Positions 24,417 through 34,269 of a stretch of 64,000 bases of DNA are shown here, one piece after another; the stretch's first letter is position 1; each line of letters starts with the position of its first letter. This DNA comes from Lampris incognitus (lineage: Eukaryota; Chordata; Actinopteri; Lampriformes; Lampridae): the NCBI RefSeq assembly GCF_029633865.1, contig NC_079212.1, forward strand, positions 86,234,172-86,298,171, written 5' to 3'. The notes under the pieces were generated by a model. The model had not been told where the DNA came from and made no database searches. It saw nothing but the letters and a program-made list of their open reading frames with translations. A program made the translations under genes and the position numbers.

Positions 24417-27400
24417 TGTCGGCTCTGTGATGGCCTGGTGGCCTGTCCAGGGTGTCTCGCTGCCTGCCGCCCAATGACTGCTGGGATAGGCTCCAGCATC
24501 CCCAAGAGAAGGATAAACTGTTTGGATAAAGGATGGATGAATGGATTGTACAATCTACATATGACATTGTTATAAATCATGGAAGTGCCTCCTTTAATCA
24601 AAGGATTTGACAAAAATATGGATTCCATTGGAATGTTGGGGAAGGATTTAGTGATTTGTTGTACCAAAGCTGCGTACTGAAGGAATTTGTATGGGGCAGA
24701 TAGGATTAGTTAGTTTTGAATAATGGAAATATACCATCAATAAAAAGATACTTGAAGGAGTGAATGCCTTTTCTGTGCCACAACTGAAGCATTGCATCAC
24801 AGCAGGGCCGCACATAAGGGGGTAAAAAGGGGAAAACTTTTTGGGGCACAGCCACTGGGGGGGGGGGGCATGGAGGCCAGCAATAATCATGTTCATCTTA
24901 AATATAAGCAGTGATAATGGCAATAATTGCCATTGAGTGTGAACTGGCCAAACAGATGGACATTATAAAGGATTTTGCATCCGGTAAGACAAGGAAGATG
25001 GCTGTATAAGAGGCAAAGATGAAGCCATAATGTAAGAAATTGCATTTTCTACTAAGAAATGTGGTGTAAGCGTAGCAGATCTTCGTTGACCTTGATGTGC
25101 TAAAGTGTGTCAAAGAGTTCTATTATGGTGTATGTGTGTGTGTTCATTTTAATTGCATTAATTTGGACAGTGAGTTAAATTGGAAGATTCGACCACTTTA
25201 TAAAAGCTTGTTCTGTACGTTCAAAAAGTTTTAAAAAGTTATGTTTGAATAAATCAGAATATTTTGCTGATAGTGACCCCTAAGTAGTGACTTATAGCAT
25301 TAAATGGGTGAGAGTTAAATGTTTGTTTTTGGGTTCGAGCGTTGTTAGGAAATAGAACACTTTGGAGATGTCTATCTTATACCCTGATACCTTGCCAAAA
25401 TTCTCTACAATGGACGTAATAGTAAGAATGGATGTGGGAGGGTTGGAAATGTCCAGTAATAAGTAGTCAGCGTATAATGAAACTTTATGCTCCTTCTCTC
25501 TCCTGATGATTCCAGTGTAAGTATCTGAAGCACACAAAGAGGTTGCAAGTGGCTCGATAACTAGTGTGAAAAGAAATGGATAAAGAGGGCAGCCTTGTCT
25601 GGTCGGGCGGCGTAAAGGGAACTAATCAGACCTAAACCCATTTGTGTGAACAGAGGAATAATGATAATAATAATAAACACTCAAAAGTCGCTTTACAATA
25701 AACGGGGTGAAACAAGACAACAGATAAACAGCACAAACATACAGGGATGGATGGGAAGGGGGGCTACGAGAGGGAGAAGCGGCAGCCCCACACAACGCCA
25801 GCAGTACTCTCCGACTTAAGCAAATACAAAGGGGCAAGAAAAACAAAAAAACAACAGCACTGTAGACGTTGATTTTCTGTAGGGGTTTACTCCCATATCC
25901 TAAAAGAGTAATTTATTATTTAATTTAAAAGGAATAAAGTAATTTAATCCGAGAATCGAAAATTGGGCTGAATCCATTTTCGACAGGGTCGAGAATAGGA
26001 AATCCCACTCAGCCCTCTTGAAAGCCTTCTCGGCATCAAGGGATATAAGCACATTGGAATTGTGAGGATTTTTGCTAGGAGAATGAATAATATTGAATAA
26101 TCATCGAAGATTGAAAATAAATGTATTTTTTAATAAAACCTGTTTGAGCCCCAGATATTATTGTTGGGAGCGTGCTCTCTAGACATGTAGCTAAGATCTT
26201 GGCTAGCTAGGTTTATTTTACGGCAAATTCATGGTCATACCTCATTCGTCTAGCTACATACAAGCTGCATGGGCTACTGATGACCCGGCTGAGATAATGG
26301 CCAGTTGGGCCATGAGTATCAGCTCATTCTGACCAGACCATGTAAGAGTGTGGTGGCAGAGGCGTGCGTTTAACTTCTTAACTTGATCTTCAGGAGGCTG
26401 CAAGATCTATTTAGATCAGGGGCGATTCGAGGATCAGAGCTTTAGGGGTGCTGAGCACCCAGAGTGCTGGCCGGCCAGGCAAGATACATTTGGGGGGGTG
26501 GATCAAACCATTTTTGAAGCATGGGGGGGTGCTGTATTTTTGTTGTTAAAATATTACGTTTAAACCATATACTGGATATGGTTTTGACATTTCTTCAGCT
26601 TATTAAACATGGACATACAGTAAAAAATAAAAAATCTCTTCAATTTTAGGGGTGCTGGGGTTTAATTTAGGGGTGCTGCAGCACCCCCAAAAATGGGCTA
26701 GAAACGCCTATGATTTAGATTATCACTCTGTTATCATTTAAGAGGTAATTTGGCGATAATACTTTAATGTAATGGTCAGCTCAGGAATACCTGAAGTCAT
26801 TTTTCTCATTTGGGGTGGCAAGAAAATTTGGAAGAGCGGTAACGTAACCCTATCCCTGAATACGCGTTCCCCGTTGTCAAATTCCCCCTCAAAGTCAACC
26901 ACGCAAACACGGTGATTTTCTTTTCTGCCCCTGGTTTTTTTGCTGCCTGAAACTACACCGGCGTTCAAACCACTCCAGTTCTGCCGCCGCGTCAGTGTCT
27001 CGCCTAACTTCCAGTTGTGAAACTGTTTGTTTCTGCTACATGTGCCCCTTGACTCACGATGTCTATTTCCACTCTGCTGCTATCTTTTGTGGGTCTTTGT
27101 TGCTAATATCATGTTATCTGCTTGTTTTAGTTATCTGGTCAGCGGTCTCTTCTGTTACATAAGCTTCTGTTCTGACCTGCTAGATCTTCAACAAGGCTTA
27201 CATACACAGAATGGACAGTAGGGCGTTTGCCTTTGTTTATTTTAGGGACGTTTTTTATAATAAATAGCATTCTGCAATAGTCAATGCTGTTTCTATAACG
27301 GGAATACTGGCCCAGACAGATGTTTTTTGCCTTATCAGATGGTATGAGATGATCTCTTCAGAGGAAGTAAGTCTTTCCTGTTTCTCTGGAAAGTCACAGT

Positions 27401-30234
27401 AATGTAAGCAGTGAAACAAATACTGAACTGAAGTCAGACTTCCTGACATCGTATGTGCGTTAAGTGTGCACTACACCGCGTGCGTGTGTGTGTGCGTGTG
27501 TGTGCGTTGCCCCACTACAGGTCTGGAGAGAGACAAGTTTGACAACAAGACGGTGACATTTGAGGAGCACATCAAAGAGGAGCACAATATGTGGCATTAC
27601 CTCTTCTTCATCGTCCTGGTGAAGGTGAAGGACTCCACTGAGTACACAGGCCCCGAGAGCTATGTGGCTGAGATGATCAAGGTAAACCACAAACTCACAC
27701 AAGGACAACATTAATCATCCAGTACCCTCAGAAGATGGCGTGCCTGTGTCTCTGTTAATGGGCTTCACTCAGTATCATGCTACGTTGTCCTGGCGGTCAT
27801 ATGAGCCACAGCCTCCATGCAGACCTCCATGCTGGCCTCCATGGTGGAGATGCGTGAGCTGCAGCTGGTGGTGTTGGAGTACCCTGTGCCTATACATTGT
27901 CCTGGAGGCCGTATGAGCCACAGCCTCCATGCTGGCCTCCATGCTGGGAGATGTGTGAGCTGCAGCTGGTGGTGTTGGAGTACCCTGTGCCGATACAGCA
28001 AGACGAAGAGCCACAGGTTAACCAGGGGTTTGCCAGGAATATGTTGTTGGTTTAATCTTAACACTGTCTGATTTACTTGTGGTTTGCTGACCTGGGATAA
28101 CAGAGTGTGTATTACAGCATAGTTTTTAGCTTGTTTTGTAGCATTTAACCTGTTCTGCGTCTTCTGTGCAGAATAGTGTATGCCTTGGCTGCTTGCAGAG
28201 CATGTACTTATCTTACTTTTGAGGCAGGGACGGGGGTCCTTTGGCTCACATTTCTGAACCATTGCCATAACCACCACATCAAACATGACCAGGCAGAGTC
28301 ACAGTTCAACAGGCCACTGACTCAAACCTGCGGACGTGCTCTGACTCATCATAACACACACATGGGAGGCACACACCAAATTGCAGTCATGTGTTGTCAT
28401 GAACTAACCTCGGCTAACAGAGATGGCGCTGAGCTCACTCTCCGTTCCACCAACTCGCTGGTGTAGTGAGACAGCATGAGACAGGATGTTGGTGAAACTG
28501 CATATGAGCAGCTGCCCAACCCTCAAACTGATCAGAAAGTGATAAGCACAAATGGAAATGTGGGAAGATTACGGGAACAGTTTCAGTGTCACAAGTTCTC
28601 AGACTGAGGTCAGGCAGTTTCTGTTTGTCAGTTGTGCAGCAACAACACCATTTGATTCTGTTCCTCCAAAACCCACATTAAACACCAGGATTATGTTTTC
28701 TTCTGCATCTGCTTGTGCAGCACCTGTGTGAGTTTGTGTTCGAATGATATGCTTCAATTTCGATCAGCTACAATCGGTAGCACCTTTTTTGCATTTGGGA
28801 TAACTCGTTCTCAGTTACAACATACATAACTCTTTGCTAACAACCCTGAGAATCAGCCAAGGTGCAGCTTCCTCTCCAAATAGTTACATCACTGCTTCAC
28901 TGGTAAAACTCTGTGGCCAGGCCGTCTGGGTAGCGTGGCGGTCTATTCTGTTGCCTACCAGCACAAGGATCGCCGGTTCGAATCCCTGTGTTAACTCTGG
29001 CTTGGTCGGGCATCCCTACAGACACAATTGGCCGTGTCTGCAGGTGGGAAGCTGGATGTGGGTATGTGTCCTGGTCACTGACTAGCGCCTCCTCTGGTTG
29101 GTCGGGGCACCTGTTCGGGGGGAGGGGGAACTGGGGGGAACAGCGTGATCCTCCCACACGCTACCTTCCCCTGGTGAAACGCCTCACGGTCAGGTGAAAA
29201 GAAGTGGCTGGCTGGTGACTCTACATGTATTGGAGGAGACATGTGGTAGTCTGCAGCCCTCCCCGGATCAGCGGAGGGGGTGGAGCAGCGACCAGGACGG
29301 CTCGAAAGAGTGGGGTAATTGGCCGGATACAATTGGGGAGAAAGGGGGGGGGGGTCAGTGGCTAACTAACTTTCCCCTGCCTTGATTGGTTGCCCCCAGG
29401 AGCACAACCTGGACTGGTTCCCCAGGATGCGTGCCATGTCCTTGGTGAGCAGTGATTCAGAGGGTGAACAGAATGAAATCAGGAACCTCCAGGAGAAGCT
29501 GGAGTCCACCATGAGACTGGTGGCCAACCTGTCTGGACAGCTAACGGAGCTAAAGGAGCAGGTACATCACGTTCTAATACAGCTGTCACATTTCTTTTGT
29601 TCAACTCATCTTTTATTTATCTCTTTTGATCCTACCACTTTGTAACTCGGTTAGGTTGACTGAGGCTGCTTGTTCTTGTCTTGTTTGCGTTGGCAACCTT
29701 TAGGATGTTGTTTGTAACTGTTCCGATCTGGAGCAGTTTTTAGGAGGACCTCGCCTTGTGCTCCCCCTCTGCTCCGCGTTGGGCAGTTCTTTGCCTCCGC
29801 ATTGTGCGTTAACACACACCCTGTCATGGATTATCGCTTACATAATATTCATCTGCATCTGATTTACATGAGATTCAGTTCAGTTTAAAGACAAACCACC
29901 CGAACAACAGTCCAACAGCTGACACAAAAGATTAATTCTAGAATGGAAATATTTAAATATTAAGGGAACGGATAACGCAGAAGAACCAGGGAAGGTCAAG
30001 TCTCCCTCCTGACTTGGTAGATCCTACCACCAAGGATCAAGATGGAGAAAATACTGGGTGGGGTTCAAGGAGTCCATGCTAGCCCGTAGTTTACAGCCCA
30101 GGAATATAATAACATGTAATGGGTTTGTTCTGTGTATTCCTGTACAGATGACAGAGCAGAGGAAGCAGAAACAGCGGATCGGTCTTCTTGGCCACCCACC
30201 TCACATGAACATTAACCCCCAACAGCCTGCCTGA
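6792..30234 (+). CDS. itpr1: itpr1, 3' part (9 coding exons): IP3 receptor calcium channel, channel domain and tail
   Basis: Inositol 1,4,5-trisphosphate receptors are ER-membrane tetramers that release calcium when IP3 binds. Nine exons (6792-6967, 7631-7795, 8390-8579, 8682-8774, 14377-14516, 15525-15690, 27521-27681, 29400-29561, 30148-30234) join in phase to 445 residues plus a TGA stop. Visible in order: hydrophobic membrane helices, a variable lumenal loop, the selectivity filter GGGVGD, the pore-lining last helix, a C-x2-C zinc motif (FIC) with its histidine partners in the next exon, and a coiled-coil tail. The end, [13 protein letters not shown], matches the type 1 receptor; types 2 and 3 end differently (recalled family knowledge). 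The neighbouring bhlhe40 agrees with ITPR1-BHLHE40 linkage in mammals. The IP3-binding and regulatory domains would lie upstream of the window. I found no earlier exon between 1 and 6791. Confidence 0.95.
7631..7795 (+). CDS. itpr1: itpr1 exon: membrane segment with [14 protein letters not shown]
   Basis: Acceptor ccttccag, donor gtaaga; 165 bp, phase 0 at both ends. It encodes [20 protein letters not shown] and a second hydrophobic stretch ending in FFYSLL, as in ITPR1. A CA microsatellite begins five bases into the following intron. Confidence 0.95.
8390..8579 (+). CDS. itpr1: itpr1 exon: [20 protein letters not shown] and following helix
   Basis: Acceptor cccaacag, donor gtgagt; 190 bp ending in phase 1. 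It encodes the highly conserved linker [20 protein letters not shown] and helix [18 protein letters not shown] leading to the lumenal loop. Confidence 0.95.
8682..8774 (+). CDS. itpr1: itpr1 exon: variable lumenal loop
   Basis: Acceptor tgtctag, donor gtatac; 93 bp, phase 1 to phase 1. It encodes an acidic, serine-rich loop with two cysteines ([18 protein letters not shown]), matching the position and cysteine spacing of the ITPR1 lumenal loop. This is the least conserved part, so it rests on phase and context more than on residue identity. Confidence 0.88.
9125..10310 (-). mobile_element. Rex3 (RTE-clade) LINE, 5'-truncated
   Basis: Read on -, the pieces 10310-9761, 9760-9251 and 9341-9138 give [102 protein letters not shown] and RPRGRPR. 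This is the end of a Rex3 reverse transcriptase with frameshifts. Its 3' tail on - is a tgatgagatgaga repeat, typical of Rex3. Confidence 0.85.
10660..11882 (-). mobile_element. Tc1-like transposon copy 1 (degenerate)
   Basis: Inverted ends cactcactgagcacttcatt (10660) and aatgaagtgctcagtgagtg (ending 11882) flank a broken Tc1-like transposase on -. The frame 11412-10975 reads [26 protein letters not shown] and VADHVHPFM; 10922-10740 reads [11 protein letters not shown] and [11 protein letters not shown]. The region of the second catalytic aspartate is frameshifted. Confidence 0.85.
11883..13069 (-). mobile_element. Tc1-like transposon copy 2 (degenerate, interrupted)
   Basis: Ends tacagacaggtgtcaaaggg (11883) and ttgtcacctgtctgta (ending 13069) are inverted. 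A transposase fragment on - (12261-12001) reads [19 protein letters not shown] and [12 protein letters not shown]. The body is split by a 636-bp MITE at 12314-12949. It abuts copy 1, with one TA between them. Confidence 0.8.
12314..12949. mobile_element. PIF/Harbinger-type MITE nested in Tc1 copy 2
   Basis: Terminal inverted repeats AGCCTCCTACAGACTGTG (12314) and CACAGTCTGTAGGAGGCT (ending 12949) are perfect over 18 bp and flanked by TAA duplications (12311-12313, 12950-12952). There is no ORF. The TAA target and TIR length point to Harbinger/ISL2EU. Confidence 0.8.
13070..14072. other. itpr1 intron sequence
   Basis: Apart from the fold-back MITE at 13298-13505, nothing was recognised. Confidence 0.4.
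13298..13505. mobile_element. Fold-back MITE
   Basis: acactttgttttagggggtc at the left and gaccccctaaaataaagtgt at the right are imperfect inverted repeats. Inner arms (ttactagtaataagg and ccttattactagg) pair as well, so nearly the whole 208 bp folds into a hairpin. The left arm has a tandem duplication of agggggtcgg. Confidence 0.65.
14073..14152 (-). mobile_element. SINE family A, 3' end fragment
   Basis: ccatccatccctccattatc, then ctgctctcagggtcgcgggg and atgctggagcctatccc, is the inverted 3' end of family A, in the itpr1 intron. Confidence 0.65.
14377..14516 (+). CDS. itpr1: itpr1 exon: pore helix and selectivity filter
   Basis: Acceptor ctccttag, donor gtacag; 140 bp, phase 1 to phase 0. 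It encodes [20 protein letters not shown] followed by [21 protein letters not shown] is the IP3-receptor filter. The 5.6-kb intron before it holds the Rex3 and Tc1 elements. Confidence 0.97.
14517..15524. other. itpr1 intron between pore exons
   Basis: Contains an irregular GT-rich tract at 14560-14640. No coding or mobile element recognised. Confidence 0.5.
15525..15690 (+). CDS. itpr1: itpr1 exon: pore-lining helix and first half of zinc motif
   Basis: Acceptor tttgccag, donor gtaagg; 166 bp ending in phase 1. It encodes the pore helix [20 protein letters not shown], then [19 protein letters not shown] and TTCFICG, the cysteine half of the conserved zinc-binding linker. The partner histidines lie 11.8 kb downstream in the next exon. 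Confidence 0.97.
17275..17735 (-). mobile_element. SINE family B, inverted
   Basis: Reverse complement of the family B repeat: ccgatccggggagggctgga, catgcctcctcccatacatg and gattcgaaccggcgatcctc. The T-rich stretch at 17280-17302 is its A-rich tail on -. Located in the itpr1 11.8-kb intron. Confidence 0.8.
20567..21021. mobile_element. Unidentified 455-bp insertion within the L2 LINE
   Basis: Near-identical 11-mers acaatgctagt (20556-20566) and acaatgccagt (21022-21032) bracket a segment foreign to the L2 coding frame; the LINE frame resumes on either side. I see no convincing TIR or ORF. The 11-bp duplication suggests target-primed or LTR-like insertion. Confidence 0.55.
21483..21620 (-). 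mobile_element. SINE family A, 3' fragment nested in L2
   Basis: ccatccatccatcc, then tatcctgctctcagggtcgc and ggatgctggagcc, match the reverse complement of the 3' end of the SINE at 966-1350. It interrupts the L2 frame. Confidence 0.75.
22405..22645 (+). mobile_element. SINE family A, old diverged copy
   Basis: gcatagtggttagttctgtt, then cgggttcagttc, gtctaaagaaaggcatgtag and tggcatagactccagccccc, follow the family A order with many changes. Confidence 0.65.
23330..26220 (-). mobile_element. L1-type LINE, heavily degenerate
   Basis: On -, pieces in RT order: [20 protein letters not shown] near 26190, [12 protein letters not shown] and [13 protein letters not shown] near 26040, [18 protein letters not shown] (25537-25292), and [15 protein letters not shown] (24017-23736). 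These are L1-type RT and C-terminal motifs. The catalytic YADD is YADY. Interrupted by a SINE at 24062-24545 and by unrelated AT-rich sequence around 25620-25900. Confidence 0.75.
24062..24545 (+). mobile_element. SINE family A with expanded tetranucleotides, inside L1 LINE
   Basis: ggcgtggtggtgcagtggtt, then ggttcgagctc, gggtttcctccgggtgctcc and tgggataggctccagcatcc. The variable region has grown into (TG)n, (TGTC)n at about 24327-24368 and (TGGC)n at about 24369-24417. Confidence 0.85.
26417..26712. mobile_element. hAT-type MITE
   Basis: Ends caggggcgattcgag and ctagaaacgcctatg are imperfect inverted repeats. Both sides carry the 8-bp duplication ATTTAGAT (26409-26416, 26713-26720). The interior has ggggtgctgagcaccc and ggggtgctgcagcacccc palindromes. 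Confidence 0.75.
27521..27681 (+). CDS. itpr1: itpr1 exon: linker domain, histidine half of zinc motif
   Basis: Acceptor cactacag, donor gtaaac; 161 bp, phase 1 to phase 0. It encodes [20 protein letters not shown] with [20 protein letters not shown]. The EEH and NMWH histidines complete the zinc site begun at 15690. Confidence 0.97.
27786..28000 (+). repeat. Tandem duplication, period 112 bp, in an itpr1 intron
   Basis: Copy 1 (27786-27897) and copy 2 (27898-28000) share gagccacagcctccatg, gtgagctgcagctggtggtg and ttggagtaccctgtgcc. Copy 2 lacks about 10 bp. Inner ctccatgctggcctccatg units are themselves short repeats. No coding meaning seen. Confidence 0.75.
28001..28917. other. itpr1 intron sequence
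   Basis: No coding region, repeat or element recognised between the 112-bp duplication and the family B SINE. Confidence 0.4.
28918..29352 (+). mobile_element. SINE family B adjoining an itpr1 exon
   Basis: Full-length family B: gtagcgtggcggtctattct, gccggttcgaatccc, then gtgggtatgtgtcctggtca, and ends ggccggatacaattggggag. Only about 45 bp separate it from the acceptor at 29399. Confidence 0.85.
29400..29561 (+). CDS. itpr1: itpr1 exon: C-terminal coiled coil
   Basis: Acceptor gcccccag, donor gtacat; 162 bp, phase 0. It encodes [20 protein letters not shown] and a leucine-heptad segment ending in [10 protein letters not shown], the tetramerising tail helix. A SINE ends about 45 bp upstream of the acceptor. 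Confidence 0.96.
30148..30234 (+). CDS. itpr1: itpr1 last coding exon
   Basis: Acceptor tgtacag precedes 30148; the TGA stop is at 30232-30234. It encodes [15 protein letters not shown] and the type-1 end [13 protein letters not shown]. This terminal peptide is the main basis for choosing itpr1 over itpr2 or itpr3. Confidence 0.96.
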   Translation: MTEQRKQKQRIGLLGHPPHMNINPQQPA

Positions 30235-31593
30235 AGACCCCCAGACTCTGTCTGGCCAGTCACAACAGTGCCTGGACAGTCCAGAAAGTCCACTGTATGT
30301 GTTGGAAGGAGAATGCCAAAGCACGTGTCCAGTATGCCGCTGTGCACACCTCACTTAGGTTGCTGTCTGACTTTATACTTCAACACAGCACAGCCATCAG
30401 TGTGTGCTTCTATAGACGGCACATTTCAGAAGTTTTCTGAGTGAAGTAGATGTTGTGAGTGTGTTAGTCACGGTATGAAGTGTGGATGTGTGTGCAGAGT
30501 GTGCACTAAGTGCCTGTTGATGTGAGGATCCAGTTGTCCAGGTCGAGGAGATGACCGTATTGACTTCAACACCGCTATGCTTCCTGCCTTCTCTATATTA
30601 TTCACCACTCTTCCAGCGTGCCAAAGTTCAGTAGTTGTAGCTGAGGGAGTATTCCTCGTGAGTGGCCTTGTTTGGGGGCGTGAAGCCTCTGATTCACCAG
30701 CAGCCTCAGGTCACGTAAGGTTTGAAAGGTCATCTGAAATCGTCCAGTGTCTTGCTTTTGTCTGACTCCAATAGGAATACTTTATGATATGCAACGTCTT
30801 AAAGAGAAGAACTTATTTTTGGAATCTGTTTATTTGCCTTTTATATTTAAAATGACAGTGTCGTATATTTAAGATTTGATGGGGAGAAATAATTTCCTCA
30901 AAAATTATCCTAAGCGTTAACCTTATTTTCCACCACCACTTAATATGAGCACCTTTTATAGCAGCTTTTGTCTCGGGAGGCACTCCCTTATAACCAAACT
31001 CTCATAGTTCCTTATGCCCTCAAATGAAAGTTCTGCTCTTTCCACGAGTCTTCAGGGTCGAAAATTTTGAGTTCCCTAAAGCTTCCACATTCTTTAAGCT
31101 CTGTTTTTTTGTTTGTGATATTTCTTGAACTTTGAGAGCTCTGTCGTCAGATGTGACTGTGACCGTATGAGAGGAGGGTACACGCGCCGTGGTGTGGAGT
31201 CCCAGCGGAAGGAGAACAGAACCAAAATAAAAGGATTCTGGGAGCAGAGATGAAAATGTTTCAAATGTTATGGCCTTGTTTGGTATTTCGGCACCGGATT
31301 ATTTAATCATTCCTTAATTCTGTTTACTGGTATAATAACACTGATATGATTTTTTTCCCTGTAGCGCACAAATCAAGTCACTGACTGTATATGAGTTCAT
31401 GTAAAAAAAAAAAAATTTTTTTAAATTAAAGAAATCCACAGAACTGAAAGCAGTCATCCTGAATGCTGCTCGGCCAAACTGCACTTTTCTACTAACAAGG
31501 GGTTTGACGGATGAATTGTACATTCCATTCTTTGGAGTCGGTTTAATAAAGCGTGTACAAGATCTGCCAATGAGTGTTTCCGATCCTCTATAC
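30235..31593 (+). other. itpr1 3' UTR and downstream sequence
   Basis: No conserved ORF. A candidate poly(A) signal AATAAA is at 31226-31231 and another at about 31545. The true 3' end cannot be fixed without transcript data. The stretch ends at the duplicated target site of a hAT MITE. Confidence 0.5.
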
Positions 31594-32156
31594 CAGTGGT
31601 TCTCCACCTTTTTGGGGTCCTGGACCCCCTGCGTATTTTTGATCTACCCTGAGGACCCCTCCACCTGATCTTGGGGGAGGGGGGGTTGCAATTTGATAGA
31701 AACAGTAGAAACTGCATTTCAAATTGCATTATAGCCTTTATTCACTCTTTGGGGCAAAAATAAGAGCTTTCAGTTGTAACTTAGATATAGTTAACAAAAC
31801 AGAATTCTTATGCAGTAACTTTCAGATATATGTAACAAAACAGAATATGTATTCAGTAACTTTCAGATATATGTAACAACAGAATTTTTATGCAGTAACT
31901 TAACAATGCAAACGGAAGCGAGATCTCTTATTAAAATACAATAAATTACACTTGTGAAACAGCTGTAATTAGAGAAAAAAGTCCTGTTACCCTTTATAGT
32001 TTAGGTAGATAAAGGTCTCAGTCACATTTGAGTAAAATAATCCTATTTCTATAAATGTCATAGGATCTTTTTTTAAAGATATTTTATTTTCACGGACCCC
32101 TTGCAATTACACCACGGACCACTAGGGGTCCGCGGACCCCCGGTTGAGAAACACTG
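31594..32156. mobile_element. hAT-type MITE downstream of itpr1
   Basis: Ends cagtggttctccacc and ggttgagaaacactg are inverted. The 8-bp duplication CTCTATAC flanks it (31586-31593, 32157-32164). The interior repeats a cttatgcagtaactttcag unit about three times (31805-31905). Confidence 0.85.
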
Positions 32157-32574
32157 CTCTATACAAACAAGAAGGTCGAGACGATGTGAACAGATTTCAG
32201 ATCAAGCTGATAAGGCGGGGGCGGGGGGGGGGGACGCCGCGGCGAGGCTCCTCCGCGCAGCTGCGGGTTGTGTTGCCTGGTGAATGAGGGTCATATGATG
32301 CGTGGCCCGGTTTATCGCATTAGCAGCAGACTGGTGCCATTCATCCCAGCCGGCAGGGCTGAATGCCGGGGCTCACCACACGTCTCACAGGAATGCCCCC
32401 AGATTGACTGTGACATCTCATCTGCCGGCCCGCTCTCGTCAAACGCCCATTAACTTGTTTTTCCGCCCATAAAACCGACGTGGCCCTCTTCGGGACGTCC
32501 TGCCGCTCCTCCTGGGCGGCCCCGTGTTGCCGCGCGGTCCTCTGGCTCGTCTGCAACTAAGGTCAGGGGCCGTT

Positions 32575-33050
32575 TAGTGTCCCACAGCCCACAGCAGTGC
32601 GACACGAGACGAAAACGCGCGTCCCAAATTTCCCAAAAACGACACCACCAAAGACCATACAAAACCAGAACAAGGCAACAACAAAAAACCCCACAAACGG
32701 TTCAACAACACGGCCCAAAACCTCCACTGTTCAGAGAAGGAACGCCAGCCAGGATGACTGTCGGAACCGCCGGTCTGCATGGGCTAGCTTAGCCTGCCCC
32801 GCTTCCGCGTCCTGTCAGACCGCCCCCGGTGCTACCTCTTCCGGTACAGCTCCAGGCAGGGCCGTGGTCCCTGGGCCCACCGGACGCTGCAGGCCAGGCC
32901 CCTCCCCCGGCCGATCCAGTGCGAGCTCGCCCAGCCAGCAAACGACGACGAAACAAACTTGGACGCAGACGTGGACAAAGACGCCGCAGGGACGGCACTG
33001 GGTGAGGCCGCCGCCGACGCGGATTCGCGCCGCCATCTTCCCACACCGGA
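32575..33050 (+). repeat. Dispersed repeat family C, GC-rich copy
   Basis: Shares cccacagcagtgcgacac, aactgccggtctgcatgggc-type sequence, gcagggccgtgg, tggacgcagacgtggacaaa and cgcgccgccat with 58840-59280 and with pieces near 43440 and 43850. The 255-codon frame here is not conserved between copies, so I read it as a repeat, not a gene. Confidence 0.65.
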
Positions 33051-33824
33051 AGCGGAAGAACGATCTGCCTCGAATGAGCGGGAGAATGGAAGCCGTGTCG
33101 CCTGCTGCTGTTTCCCTCCGAGCACTTCTTAACGTTCTTGTTCTGTTCGGGACCGGTAAGCGTGCAGCCTATCCGAGGAACCGTTCTTCCCTCGACCGCG
33201 TTACTCGCGGCTTTCTTTGGAGGGTAAACATTCACCTGCGGAACTCAGGTAGACGTGATGGAGGTGGTAATCGGGTGAGTGAGGTGGGTTTCTCCCTCGC
33301 GCTCTGCCTGCCTCTGGACAGATGGGTGGATAGATTCGTCATTTCCGGTTACTACCTAAATTAATCCCTCATTTGGGAAGCGGGCAGGACGTTACGTGGT
33401 TTTGATTCAGCGCGGCTCAGCAAGTTGGGTGTTGGTCTACAAAGGCTGTCTTCGGGCAGAACCTTCCGGAAACTGCTACCGGGGGATGGTTTATTTGACC
33501 CTGGATCTATGGAGGGCGCCCGTACTATCAGACAGGCCGACTCCAAACAACCCTCCACATACGCTGTGCAAATCACTTCTATCCAGAGTCTCTGGTTTCA
33601 CCAGCTCCTCGCACTTCCGGTATGGTTGACCCCACCCGGAAACCGAAGCCTGAATCCTGGCAGTGAAGTCGAGCCTTACCAACGGAACCACAAAAGACGA
33701 GTCTGTCTGTCTAAATGTTGGAGCGGCCCTTTTCCGCGCCCATATCAAGGCTGTAGAAACGATGGTAGCTTTTAATTGGAAATGTAAAAATTGAATGAAA
33801 GAACTGACATACCGCCTGCCCTGC

Positions 33825-33990
33825 TTCACCTGTATATAGGCAGTCCTTGTGTATATAGTATGTGAAGATTGTGGTGTTGTAGTGTTGTTATTCTATGTTA
33901 AGGACACTGACAGAGCCACCAAACCGGAGTCACATTCCATGTAGTGTAAACCTATATGGCCAATAAACAGGGTTCTGATTCTGATTCTGG
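33825..33990 (+). mobile_element. Non-LTR retrotransposon 3' end
   Basis: caccaaaccggagtcacatt, then tatggccaataaacagggtt and the tail ctgattctgattctg, have the form of a LINE 3' end with a short repeat tail. The clade is not determined. Confidence 0.5.
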
Positions 33991-34269
33991 CACTGAGGAA
34001 AAAAATACAATCCCTACATACTTAGCTGTAGGAGTTTTGAGAGGGGGTGTAGCCATATTTAATGTAGCTACAAGGAACTGCAGAGGAACTGTTGTGTAAA
34101 ACATGGGTAACTATATTAGGGACGTGCTATTGCCCTGAAAACCTGTGCTTGCCCCCTGAATTCGCTACAGTATTAAATACTTAAAATTACTTTTGGAGTA
34201 TTCTGCATTTACATTTTATAAAAGTAATTCAATGAGAAAAGTATTTCAACACAAATTTCCTCCCTGCAG

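Larger units (their letters stand above)
15691..27520. other. itpr1 11.8-kb intron splitting the zinc motif
   Basis: Besides the L2, L1, SINE and hAT copies listed separately, 15691-17274, 17736-18526, 22646-23329 and 26721-27520 show no recognisable gene or element. Confidence 0.6.

Noticed and set aside
32597-33364. 255-codon frame
   Set aside because: It lies in repeat family C; the copy at 58840-59280 does not keep the frame, and the composition is GC-rich low complexity.
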